A DNA stretch of 27,080 bases from an uncultured Eubacteriales bacterium. GTDB taxonomy: Bacteria; Bacillota; Clostridia; Oscillospirales; Oscillospiraceae. The stretch is taken from assembly GCA_900550165.1 (NCBI GenBank), contig URQY01000024.1, forward strand, positions 1 through 27,080, read 5' to 3'. The notes under the pieces are model-generated. The model made no database searches and was not told the origin of the DNA. It was given only the letters and a program-made list of their open reading frames with translations. Shown in pieces: positions 1 through 6,361 of the stretch (the stretch's first letter is position 1; the number at the start of each line of letters is the position of its first letter). The position numbers and the translations under genes were made by a program.

Positions 1-26
1 GCCGCAGCAGGTGCTGCGGCGGTTTT
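1..26 (-). terminator. Possible hairpin terminator at the window edge
   Basis: An 8-bp inverted repeat (1-8 with 13-20, loop AGGT) lies just past the stop codon of the minus-strand zinc-ribbon gene. On the plus strand it is followed by a short TTTT at 23-26. On the minus strand the T-tract that would make it a terminator for that gene would fall outside the window, so only the hairpin itself is seen. Its use as a bidirectional terminator is inferred. Confidence 0.35.
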
Positions 27-49
27 GGTTATATGGGATCTGGGGACGT

Positions 50-478
50 TTAGTCGTCCTTTTCCTCGTCCTCGGCGAGGTCGGCGGGATCGAATTCAAG
101 GGTCGCGCCGCAGTTGGGGCACTCGACCTTGCCGTCATCGAGCACGGAATCGTCGAAGAAGATCTCCTCCTCGCACTCGGGGCAGGTCGTGGCGTAGCAC
201 TCCTCCTCGTCGTCTTCGTCCTCGTCATCCTCGTCGTTGAGCTCTTCGTAATCGTCCTCGTCGAAGACGACATCCTCCACGTCGCTCAGATCGTCGCTGA
301 TGACGTCCAGACCGTCGCCGAGCTCCATAACCTCGTCGGTCAGATCCTCGACCTCGAGGGCGATCTCATCGAGAACGTCCACGATCGCGCGGAAAAGCTT
401 GCCCTCGTTGGAATCCGTGTCGACGTTCATGCCCTCCATCAGGCCCTTGAGATACGCAACTTTTTCAGAAATACCCAT
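50..478 (-). CDS. CD1247-type small acidic zinc-ribbon protein
   Basis: This 142-residue protein has three visible parts. An N-terminal helical segment (about residues 1-50, beginning MGISEKVAYLKGLMEG) resembles the domain known from Clostridioides CD1247. A very acidic linker (about 50-93) follows, consisting mostly of Asp and Glu. The C-terminal zinc ribbon has two CxxC pairs, C99/C102 and C120/C123. The start at 478 is preceded by AAAGGAG; an open frame continues upstream into efp but lacks a comparable site. It lies 52 bases after efp on the same strand with no promoter or terminator visible between them, so co-transcription with efp is likely. Function is unknown; the zinc ribbon suggests binding of nucleic acid or protein. 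The family call is from memory of similar clostridial proteins. Confidence 0.85.
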   Translation of the reverse strand: MGISEKVAYLKGLMEGMNVDTDSNEGKLFRAIVDVLDEIALEVEDLTDEVMELGDGLDVISDDLSDVEDVVFDEDDYEELNDEDDEDEDDEEECYATTCPECEEEIFFDDSVLDDGKVECPNCGATLEFDPADLAEDEEKDD

Positions 479-530
479 CGTAATACTCCTTTCTTCAACC
501 GGAACTACGATCATCCTGTGATGGATTTGC

Positions 531-1097
531 TTACTTGGAACGGCCGATATACTCGCCCGTGCGGGTGTCGATCTGGATCTTGTCGCCGATGTTGATGAAG
601 AGGGGCACCTTGATCTCCGCGCCGGTCTCGAGGGTCGCGGGCTTGAGGGTGTTGGTCGCGGTGTTGCCGGCCAGACCCGGCTCAGTCTCGGTGACCTCGA
701 GATCAACGAAGTTGGGGGGCTCAACGCCGAAGACATTGCCCTTGATGGACAGGATCATGCACATGGTGTTCTCCTTGACGAAGCGGAACGCATCGCCGAG
801 CATATCGCGGTTGAGCGGGACCATATCGTAGGTCTCCTGGTCCATGAAGTAGTAGAGGTCGCCGTCGTTGTAGCTGTACTCCATGTTCTTGCGCTCGATG
901 GCCACTTCCTCAAACTTGGCGGTGGGGTTGAAAGAGGTCTCGGTCACGCCGCCGGTGACGACGTTCTTCATCTTGGTGCGCACAAAGGCCGCGCCCTTGC
1001 CGGGCTTGACGTGCTGGAACTCGACGACCTGATAGTACTTGCCTTCCATCTCGAATACTTTACCGTTTCTGAATTCACCAGCGGTAATCGTTGCCAT
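531..1097 (-). CDS. efp: Elongation factor P
   Basis: EF-P binds the ribosome between the P and E sites and relieves stalling at consecutive prolines. The 188-residue length matches the family. The N-terminal KOW-like domain carries the loop HVKPGKGAAF, with Lys34 at the tip where the modified or functional residue sits in bacterial EF-P. The C-terminal OB domain contains the conserved ETGAEIKVPLFINIGDKIQI region and ends in TRTGEYIGRSK. The start at 1097 (MATITAGEF) is the family start and follows AGGAGG; the frame is open further upstream but that extension is unlike EF-P. A sigma-A-type promoter lies at 1174-1202. No lysine-modification genes (such as epmA or epmB) are seen in the window. 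Confidence 0.97.
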   Translation of the reverse strand: MATITAGEFRNGKVFEMEGKYYQVVEFQHVKPGKGAAFVRTKMKNVVTGGVTETSFNPTAKFEEVAIERKNMEYSYNDGDLYYFMDQETYDMVPLNRDMLGDAFRFVKENTMCMILSIKGNVFGVEPPNFVDLEVTETEPGLAGNTATNTLKPATLETGAEIKVPLFINIGDKIQIDTRTGEYIGRSK

Positions 1098-1119
1098 ATC
1101 TTTTTCCTCCTGTATTCCC

Positions 1120-1140
1120 GAGGATATCATCGCTATCCTC
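1120..1140 (-). other. Small hairpin in the efp leader
   Basis: A 6-bp inverted repeat (1120-1125 with 1135-1140, GAGGAT/ATCCTC) lies in the predicted 5' untranslated region of efp, shortly upstream of the ribosome binding site. No T-tract follows it, so it is not a terminator. A role in mRNA stability or in exposing the ribosome binding site is possible, but nothing in the sequence shows it. Confidence 0.3.
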
Positions 1141-1173
1141 AAATTCACAAAGTATCGGCTCTAAACCTTTCGT

Positions 1174-1202
1174 ATTTTACCGCATATAGTGCGGCAATGC
1201 AA
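1174..1202 (-). promoter_or_regulatory. Sigma-A-type promoter for efp
   Basis: Read on the minus strand, a -35 box TTGCAT (1197-1202) and a -10 box TAAAAT (1174-1179) are separated by exactly 17 bases. Transcription would start near 1167, giving a leader of about 70 bases before efp. It lies in the gap between yqeG and efp. Confidence 0.7.
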
Positions 1203-1238
1203 GTGTTTTTCTTGATGTTGTGCTTGATTTTTCTAAAT

Positions 1239-1751
1239 TCACGGCTTTTTTCGCGCATCGTGCGCGCTTTTCCGCTTGAACGGCTCCTGAAGCGTGTGCA
1301 GCACGCGGTTCCACGCACCGTCCGGCCCGCCCTTGGGCTCGACCATCAGCATCAGAACACCGCTGCGCCGCGCGCCGAGCGTATCGGTCAGCAGCTTGTC
1401 GCCGAGCATCGCCGTCTCGCTCTCACGCACACCGTAGCGCGCCATCGCCTCACGAAAGCCGCGTGTGCCGGGCTTCCCCGCGTGGCCCACATAGCCGATG
1501 CCAAGCGGCGTGCAGAAGCGCTCCACGCGCGCGGGGCTTCGGTTATTGGAGAGAATCGCAAAGGTGATTCCGCCCTCGCGCAGGGTATCAAGCCAATGCT
1601 TCAGCGCCGTGTCCGGCTCCTTCTGCTTTTTCGGCGCAAGCGTAAAGTCAAGATCCGAGAGCAACAGCTTCACGCCCTGCGCGCGCAAAAAGTCCACCGT
1701 CACGTCCGTATAATCGTCAAACACCCACTGTGGGCATAGCAAACCGGGCAT
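1239..1751 (-). CDS. YqeG-family HAD phosphatase
   Basis: This 170-residue protein belongs to the HAD superfamily class IIIA, YqeG type. HAD motif I is seen as SDLDFTL, with the nucleophile Asp33, the second Asp35 and Thr37. Motif II is at FAILSNN, and a Lys/Asp region is seen at GHAGKPGTRGF and MLGDKLLTDT, where the metal-binding acidic residues belong. The physiological substrate of YqeG is not settled; in Bacillus subtilis the gene sits with yqeH-aroE-yqeI-nadD-yqeK-yqeL. Here it is separated from those relatives, which lie at 5938-9473. The ATG at 1751 is the only reasonable start and is preceded by a weak GGGGGA. A promoter is visible at 1786-1814. Confidence 0.9.
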   Translation of the reverse strand: MPGLLCPQWVFDDYTDVTVDFLRAQGVKLLLSDLDFTLAPKKQKEPDTALKHWLDTLREGGITFAILSNNRSPARVERFCTPLGIGYVGHAGKPGTRGFREAMARYGVRESETAMLGDKLLTDTLGARRSGVLMLMVEPKGGPDGAWNRVLHTLQEPFKRKSAHDARKKP

Positions 1752-1785
1752 AGCCGTCCCCCATCACACATAAAGTATGAATATT

Positions 1786-1814
1786 ATTATACGCGCTTCG
1801 CGCGCATTTCACAA
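1786..1814 (-). promoter_or_regulatory. Promoter for yqeG
   Basis: On the minus strand, TTGTGA (1809-1814) and a perfect TATAAT (1786-1791) are separated by 17 bases, with a predicted start near 1779. The -35 box overlaps the ribosome binding site of the divergent plus-strand gene (1813-1820). Polymerase binding here could therefore interfere with expression of that gene. Confidence 0.7.
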
Positions 1815-1826
1815 GGGGGAATCGCT

Positions 1827-2588
1827 CTGACCGTCTACCTCGCCATTACGCCCGCCGCGCTCGCGCGGCTGCCCTCGCCGCCTCCGCTACCGCTCGTCCA
1901 CATGGCCTATGCCGTCGGTCAGGGCGGCTGTCTGTCGCGCTGCGGCACAGCCGATGCCCCGCGCGGCGGGCTCATGGGGCTCTCCGACCACTACACCGGC
2001 TCGCTGATGCGCGCGGATGCCCTCTGCCGTACCATCGCCACCGAATGCGCCAGGCGCGGCTTCCACGGTGTGCTGGCGGATTTTGACGGCACGCCGTGCG
2101 CCGACCGTCTCCCCTTTCTGAGCCGGCTTGCGCACAGCCTGAACGCGCAGGGAAACCATCTCTACTGCCCGATCATCCTTCCCGCGGAGGGCGCGGTGCT
2201 GCTCGTCGGCACCGCCGTCTCCGGCGGCTCGCTGCGGACGCTGCTCGAAGGCGCCGTCAACCGCTGTGGTCCCGAGCGTCTGGCGCTCGACCTCGAGCGC
2301 GTACAGATGGACTTTCCCCTCCCCTGTCCCACAGGCAGCGGTACACCCTTGACGCACGGAGAGCTGCTCTCGCTGCGGACGCGGTATCCCTCCTCCGTTT
2401 ACTACTCGCGCGAGCTGATGGCAAAGTATTTCACCTACACCGCGGAGGGCGGCACGCACTTCGTCCTCTTTGACGACGTTGAAACGCTGCGCCGGAAGGT
2501 ACGCCTCGCGCAGGAGCTTGGGATACAGAAAGCGTTTCTCATGTATCCCGAGGTCGCAGATCTTCTCCCCGAGCTGGGGCGTATCTGA
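1827..2588 (+). CDS. Conserved-looking protein of unknown function, possibly a GH18-like TIM barrel
   Basis: This is the only plus-strand gene in the window, divergent from yqeG. I do not recognise it with certainty. The segment FHGVLADFDG (about residues 79-88) and a C-terminal stretch (about 225-250) with DDVETLRRKVRLAQELGI followed by FLMYPEVADLL are reminiscent of the DxxDxE strand and last helix/strand of glycoside hydrolase family 18 barrels. The expected acidic catalytic Glu is not seen, so activity is doubtful. No signal peptide is evident. The start is uncertain. The first in-frame ATG (1902) has no ribosome binding site. A CTG at 1827 lies six bases after AAGGGGGA and gives a natural N-terminus (MTVYLAITPAALARLP). 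With CTG the protein is 253 residues; with ATG it is 228. No clear plus-strand promoter was found. Confidence 0.65.
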   Translation: MTVYLAITPAALARLPSPPPLPLVHMAYAVGQGGCLSRCGTADAPRGGLMGLSDHYTGSLMRADALCRTIATECARRGFHGVLADFDGTPCADRLPFLSRLAHSLNAQGNHLYCPIILPAEGAVLLVGTAVSGGSLRTLLEGAVNRCGPERLALDLERVQMDFPLPCPTGSGTPLTHGELLSLRTRYPSSVYYSRELMAKYFTYTAEGGTHFVLFDDVETLRRKVRLAQELGIQKAFLMYPEVADLLPELGRI

Positions 2589-2705
2589 GCCGCGCAATGC
2601 GCTTCTTAGCGGTATGGCGAAACGCCCTCCCGCACAGTGCGGGGAAAAAATAGAGACTTCCCCCTTCTGTGCGCCCGAGAAGGCCGGCATCGCGCAGGCA
2701 GATGC

Positions 2706-2740
2706 AAAAAAGACCTGTCACACGGTGACAGGTCTTTTTT
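2706..2740. terminator. Bidirectional rho-independent terminator
   Basis: A perfect 11-bp stem (2711-2721 with 2725-2735, loop ACG) is flanked by A5 on the left and a T-run on the right. Both strands therefore read a hairpin followed by a T-tract. It sits between the plus-strand orphan gene and minus-strand rpsU and can end both transcripts. Confidence 0.93.
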
Positions 2741-2749
2741 TGAAGCAAA

Positions 2750-2935
2750 TTAGTAATAACGCTTGTTGCGGTTCTTACGGGCGGCCTCGCTCTTCTTGCG
2801 GCGCTTGACACTGGGGCTCTCATAGCACTCTCTCTTGCGGACCTCCGCCACGATACCGGCCTTGGCGCAGCTTCTCTTGAAGCGCTTGAGCGCGCTGTCG
2901 AGAGATTCGCCTTCCTTGACGTGGATCTCGGACAT
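2750..2935 (-). CDS. rpsU: Small ribosomal subunit protein bS21
   Basis: bS21 is a short basic protein of the 30S subunit that sits near the anti-Shine-Dalgarno end of 16S rRNA and helps initiation. The 61-residue product has the family signature: an N-terminal EIHVKEGESLDSALKRFKR, a conserved central KRECYE, and a Lys/Arg-rich C-terminal tail. The length is close to the usual 57-60. The start at 2935 follows a strong GGAGGGAGGG. It stands alone between its own consensus promoter (3014-3042) and the bidirectional terminator at 2706-2740, so it appears monocistronic. An inverted repeat surrounds its promoter. Confidence 0.97.
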   Translation of the reverse strand: MSEIHVKEGESLDSALKRFKRSCAKAGIVAEVRKRECYESPSVKRRKKSEAARKNRNKRYY

Positions 2936-3013
2936 TTATATTTTCCCTCCCTCCGATACACCCGGCTTGATCCTGGGTGCTCTTTAAGAGTCACTTACAT
3001 GACTAACGGTGGT

Positions 3014-3042
3014 ATTATATGAGAAAAATCACATCTTGTCAA
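3014..3042 (-). promoter_or_regulatory. Consensus sigma-A promoter for rpsU
   Basis: On the minus strand TTGACA (3037-3042) and TATAAT (3014-3019) are both perfect matches and are separated by 17 bases. The predicted start is near 3007, giving a leader of about 72 bases. This is the strongest promoter in the window, as expected for a ribosomal protein gene. Confidence 0.93.
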
Positions 3043-3058
3043 TAAGCTTTTCTCATAT
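3017..3058. repeat. 11-bp inverted repeat spanning the rpsU promoter
   Basis: ATATGAGAAAA (3017-3027) and TTTTCTCATAT (3048-3058) are perfect inverted copies 20 bases apart, with their centres 31 bp apart (about three helical turns). One arm overlaps the -10 box of the rpsU promoter and the other lies just upstream of the -35 box. No T-tract follows, so it does not look like a terminator for leuS. An operator for a dimeric or tetrameric regulator is one reading; AT-rich coincidence is the other. Confidence 0.5.
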
Positions 3059-3082
3059 TTTCAAAAAAATCCGAAATTCTGC

Positions 3083-5590
3083 TCAGCAGGGCTTCACGAT
3101 CAGGTTGACGAGCTTGTTCTTCACGTGGATGACCTTGACGATCTGCATCCCGGAAAGCGCCTTGGCGACCTTTTCGCTCGCCTTGGCCGCCTCGACGACG
3201 GTATCCTGATCGCTGTCGACAGGAACGGTGACCGTGCCCTTGAGCTTGCCGCCGACCTGAACGGCCATTTCGACGGAGGAAGCGACGGTCTTGCTCTCGT
3301 CGTAAACGGGCCACGCGCACTGCATGGCCATTTTGCCGTCATGCTCAGCGGCAAAGCCCTTCTGCTCCCACAGCTCCTCGACCATGTGGGGCGCAAAGGG
3401 AGAGAGCATCAGCAGCAGCGCTTCGAGGTCGCCGCGGCTCAGGCCGTTGGCGTAGAACTCGTTGACCATCGACATGAGCGCGGCGATGGCCGTGTTCATC
3501 TTCAGCGTGTCGATATCGTCCGTGACCTTCTTGATAGTCTTGTGGACGATAGGCGCGTTCTTTTCGGAAACGCCCTTCTCCTCCGTCACCTGATCGGCGA
3601 GGTTCCACACGCGGTCAAGGAAGCGCTTGCAGCCCTTGACGGCGTCGTCGGACCAGGTCGCGACCTTTTCAAAGTCGCCGATGAACATGATATAAAGGCG
3701 CATCGTGTCCGCGCCATAGGCCTTGACCACATCATCGGGGTTGACAACATTGCCGAGGGACTTACTCATCTTGACCGCCGGGCGCAGCGCCTGATTGCCG
3801 TACTTGGCGATCAGCGCGTCCTTCTCCTCCTGCGTGGAGACGTTGCCGACGTAGTGCGGGTTCTGGCCGAGGATCATGCCGTGGCTCGTGCGCTTGGCAT
3901 AGGGCTCCTTCGTGTGGACAACGCCGATGTCGTAGAGGAACTTGTGCCAGAAGCGGGAGTAGAGAAGGTGCAGCGTGGTGTGCTCCATGCCGCCGTTGTA
4001 CCAGTCCACAGGGCCCCAGTAGTTTTCCGCCTCGTGAGAGACAGGCTCATGGTCGTTGTGCGGATCCATATAGCGCAGGAAGTACCACGAAGAACCCGCC
4101 CACTGGGGCATGGTGTCGGTCTCGCGCTTGGCGTCGCACCCGCACTTGGGGCACTTGGTATTGACCCAGTCGGTCATCTTGGAGAGCGGGCTCTCGCCGT
4201 CGTCGGTCAGCTCGTAGCTGTCCACCTGCGGCAGGACGAGCGGCAGCTCCTCTTCGGGCACGGGCACCCAGCCGCACTTCGGGCAGTTGACGAGGGGGAT
4301 GGGCTCACCCCAGTAGCGCTGGCGGGAGAAGACCCAGTCGCGCAGCTTGTAGTTGACCTTTTCATGGCCCCATCCCTGCTCGACGGCGTACTTCTTCATC
4401 GCGGGGATAGCCTCCTTGACGGTCATACCGTTTAAGAAGCCGGAGTTGACCATGATGCCGGTGTCATCCTTGAGCGTAAAGGCCTCCTTCGTGATGTCGC
4501 CGCCCTCGACGACCTCAACGATGGGCAGGCCGAACGCCTTGGCGAAGTCCCAGTCGCGCTGGTCGTGGCCCGGAACGCCCATGACGATGCCGGTACCGTA
4601 GCCCATCAAAACGTAGTCCGAAACAAACATCGGCACAACCTTGCCGGTCGCGGGGTTGATGACTTCAATGCCGTCGAGGCGAACGCCGGTCTTATCCTTG
4701 TTGAGCTCGCCGCGCTCAAAGTCGCTCTTGCGGGCGGCGGCAGCCTGATATGCCTCGACCTCGTCCCAGTTCTTGATGATGCCCTTCCACTTTTTAAGCA
4801 GCGGGTGCTCGGGAGAGATGACCGTGTACGTCACGCCGAACAGCGTATCGACACGGGTGGTGTAAACGGTGATATCATCCTCGGTGTTGGTCTTGAACGT
4901 GACCTCGGTACCGGTGGAGCGGCCGATCCAGTTGCGCTGCTGCGTCTTCACGCGCTCGATGTAGTCGACGTCGTCGAGATCGTCGATCAGGCGGTCGGCA
5001 TACTTCGTGATGCGCAGCATCCACTGGCTCTTTTCCTTGCGGATGACGGGCGCGCCGCAGCGCTCGCACACGCCCTCGACGACCTCTTCGTTGGCCAGCA
5101 CGCACTTGCAGCTCGTGCACCAGTTGACGGGCATCGTCGTCTTGTAGGCAAGGTCGTGCTTGAACAGCTGGAGGAAGATCCACTGCGTCCACTTATAATA
5201 CTGCGGGTCGGTCGTGTCGATCACGCGGTCCCAGTCGAAGCCGTAGCCGAGCATCTTGAGCTGACGGGTGAAGTTCTTGATGTTCTGCTGCGTGACGATG
5301 GCGGGATGGATGTGGTTCTTGATGGCAAAGTTCTCCGTCGGCAGGCCGAAGGCGTCAAAGCCGATGGGGTTCAAGACATTGTAGCCCTGCATGCGCTTTT
5401 TGCGGCAGATGATGTCCATCGCCGTGAACGGGCGCGGGTGGCCGACGTGCAGACCCGCGGCGGAGGGGTACGGGAATTCGATCAGGCCGTAGAACTTGGG
5501 GCGCTTGTCCCCCGTCACGGCGGCGTAGGGCTTTACCTGCTCCCACTTGTCCTGCCATTTTTTCTCAATGGCTGCGAAATCGTACTTCAT
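3083..5590 (-). CDS. leuS: Leucyl-tRNA synthetase
   Basis: LeuRS is the class Ia enzyme that charges tRNA-Leu in the cytoplasm. The 835-residue product has the HIGH motif as HVGH (48-51) in PSAAGLHVGHPRPFT, an inserted editing domain in the middle (about 225-420), paired CxxC zinc-binding positions (CTSCKC ... CERCG near 159-180, and a second set near 440-500), and KMSKS at 607-611. The anticodon-binding domain and the C-terminal leucyl-specific domain follow, ending LVNLIVKPC. The start at 5590 follows AAAGGAG. Expression is controlled by a T-box leader with its own promoter, so leuS should be induced when uncharged tRNA-Leu accumulates. No convincing terminator lies downstream before rpsU; only a 4-bp hairpin with a T-run is present. 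Confidence 0.98.
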   Translation of the reverse strand: MKYDFAAIEKKWQDKWEQVKPYAAVTGDKRPKFYGLIEFPYPSAAGLHVGHPRPFTAMDIICRKKRMQGYNVLNPIGFDAFGLPTENFAIKNHIHPAIVTQQNIKNFTRQLKMLGYGFDWDRVIDTTDPQYYKWTQWIFLQLFKHDLAYKTTMPVNWCTSCKCVLANEEVVEGVCERCGAPVIRKEKSQWMLRITKYADRLIDDLDDVDYIERVKTQQRNWIGRSTGTEVTFKTNTEDDITVYTTRVDTLFGVTYTVISPEHPLLKKWKGIIKNWDEVEAYQAAAARKSDFERGELNKDKTGVRLDGIEVINPATGKVVPMFVSDYVLMGYGTGIVMGVPGHDQRDWDFAKAFGLPIVEVVEGGDITKEAFTLKDDTGIMVNSGFLNGMTVKEAIPAMKKYAVEQGWGHEKVNYKLRDWVFSRQRYWGEPIPLVNCPKCGWVPVPEEELPLVLPQVDSYELTDDGESPLSKMTDWVNTKCPKCGCDAKRETDTMPQWAGSSWYFLRYMDPHNDHEPVSHEAENYWGPVDWYNGGMEHTTLHLLYSRFWHKFLYDIGVVHTKEPYAKRTSHGMILGQNPHYVGNVSTQEEKDALIAKYGNQALRPAVKMSKSLGNVVNPDDVVKAYGADTMRLYIMFIGDFEKVATWSDDAVKGCKRFLDRVWNLADQVTEEKGVSEKNAPIVHKTIKKVTDDIDTLKMNTAIAALMSMVNEFYANGLSRGDLEALLLMLSPFAPHMVEELWEQKGFAAEHDGKMAMQCAWPVYDESKTVASSVEMAVQVGGKLKGTVTVPVDSDQDTVVEAAKASEKVAKALSGMQIVKVIHVKNKLVNLIVKPC

Positions 5591-5627
5591 GGATATTCTC
5601 CTTTATGTGAAATAGTATTTTGATGCG

Positions 5628-5665
5628 AAAAAAAGTCCCTGACCGTTTTTCAAACGGTCAGGGAC
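5628..5665 (-). terminator. T-box regulated terminator of leuS
   Basis: On the minus strand a 14-bp perfect stem (5652-5665 with 5635-5648) with a short loop is followed by seven T residues (5628-5634). It lies between the T-box sequence and the leuS ribosome binding site, which is the standard place for the terminator that competes with the antiterminator. Confidence 0.95.
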
Positions 5666-5899
5666 GTAACGAACACATTACGCGATACCACCCTGATTCA
5701 GCGCACGGTTTCCCGTGAGCCCTCAGCGGCTTCATAGCCTTGCCCGTAACGGGGGCGACCGTTCCGCCCTTTCAGGCGGACTGCTCGGGAGTGAGTCATC
5801 CACGCGCATTCTCCCACCGGCTCGCACCGACCGCCGGCTCTCTTCAGGTGAAAATCACGCGTCTTTTTGCTCCGTCATCGCGTTTTGCATAAATTCAGC
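5628..5899 (-). ncRNA. T-box riboswitch (leucine)
   Basis: The leader of leuS carries the T-box core AGGGTGGTATCGCG (minus strand, about 5681-5694), whose UGGU would pair with the ACCA end of uncharged tRNA. U in the fourth position matches an A discriminator base, as in tRNA-Leu. Stem I contains a GA-rich bulge (AGAGAG) and a distal hairpin (CCGGC/GCCGG). A candidate specifier CUC (Leu) lies at 5793-5795 in ATGACTCACTCC. A hairpin CACGG-GAAA-CCGTG lies between the specifier region and the T-box. The terminator hairpin at 5628-5665 completes the switch. Uncharged tRNA-Leu is expected to favour the antiterminator and read-through into leuS. The specifier assignment is by eye and is supported by the downstream gene. 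Confidence 0.95.
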
Positions 5900-5905
5900 A
5901 TGACC

Positions 5906-5934
5906 ATTTTAGGCGTTTTGTCCCGTCTTGTCAA
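5906..5934 (-). promoter_or_regulatory. Promoter for the leuS T-box leader
   Basis: On the minus strand TTGACA (5929-5934) and TAAAAT (5906-5911) are separated by 17 bases, with a start near 5899. The -35 box begins only three bases after the rsfS stop codon, so leuS is an independent transcription unit following the smc-rsfS run. Confidence 0.85.
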
Positions 5935-5937
5935 GCG

Positions 5938-6309
5938 TTATTTTTCCTCGGCGTGGGGCAGGATGGCGCTCAGGTCGACTTCCTCGCCGTCGGCCCATAG
6001 GTGCTCGAGGGAATAGAACTTGCGCGCCTCGTCGTTGAAGACGTGGACGACAACGCAGCCATAGTCGAGCAGGACCCACGTGCCGCCGCGGTAGCCCTCG
6101 CGGTGCAGCGGCTCCTCGCCCTTTTCGGTCAGTTCCTTTTCCACCGCGTCGCACAGTGCGTTGATCTGCGTGTTGGACGTACCGGTGCAGATGACAAAGT
6201 ACTCTGCGAGCGTCGTGATTTTGTCGATGCGGATGAGTCTGATCTCCTTACCCTTTTTGCTGTCGAGTGCCTTGACGGCGATCTCGGCCAATTCTCTGGA
6301 AGGTAACAT
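5938..6309 (-). CDS. rsfS: Ribosomal silencing factor RsfS
   Basis: RsfS (YbeB/Iojap family, YqeL in Bacillus) binds uL14 on the 50S subunit and blocks subunit joining when nutrients are scarce. The 123-residue product has the family core: DKITTLAEYFVICTGTSNTQI, then the HREGYRGGTWVLLDYGCVVVHVF block and EARKFYSLEHLW near the C-terminus. The start at 6309 follows AAAAGGAG. It is the last gene of the run that begins at smc and lies 52 bases after the LCP gene. No separate promoter is visible. Confidence 0.96.
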   Translation of the reverse strand: MLPSRELAEIAVKALDSKKGKEIRLIRIDKITTLAEYFVICTGTSNTQINALCDAVEKELTEKGEEPLHREGYRGGTWVLLDYGCVVVHVFNDEARKFYSLEHLWADGEEVDLSAILPHAEEK

Positions 6310-6361
6310 AGGCGGTCTCCTTTTCTTATTTTGAGTTTTTGATCTTTTTTATTCTTTTACG

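Noticed and set aside
2629..2643. Hairpin CCCGCA/TGCGGG downstream of the plus-strand gene as a terminator
   Set aside because: It is followed by A residues on the plus strand, not T; the terminator at 2706-2740 does the job.
1887..2690. A 267-codon open frame on the minus strand opposite the plus-strand orphan gene
   Set aside because: Its composition looks like a shadow (Arg/Gly/Ala-rich, no hydrophobic core pattern). The plus-strand frame has a ribosome binding site, strand-helix-like patterning and ends before a terminator.
3061..3090. Terminator directly after leuS
   Set aside because: There is a T7 run, but the only hairpin before it (CTGC-TGA-GCAG) has four base pairs and is eight bases away from the T-run. 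I could not support it.
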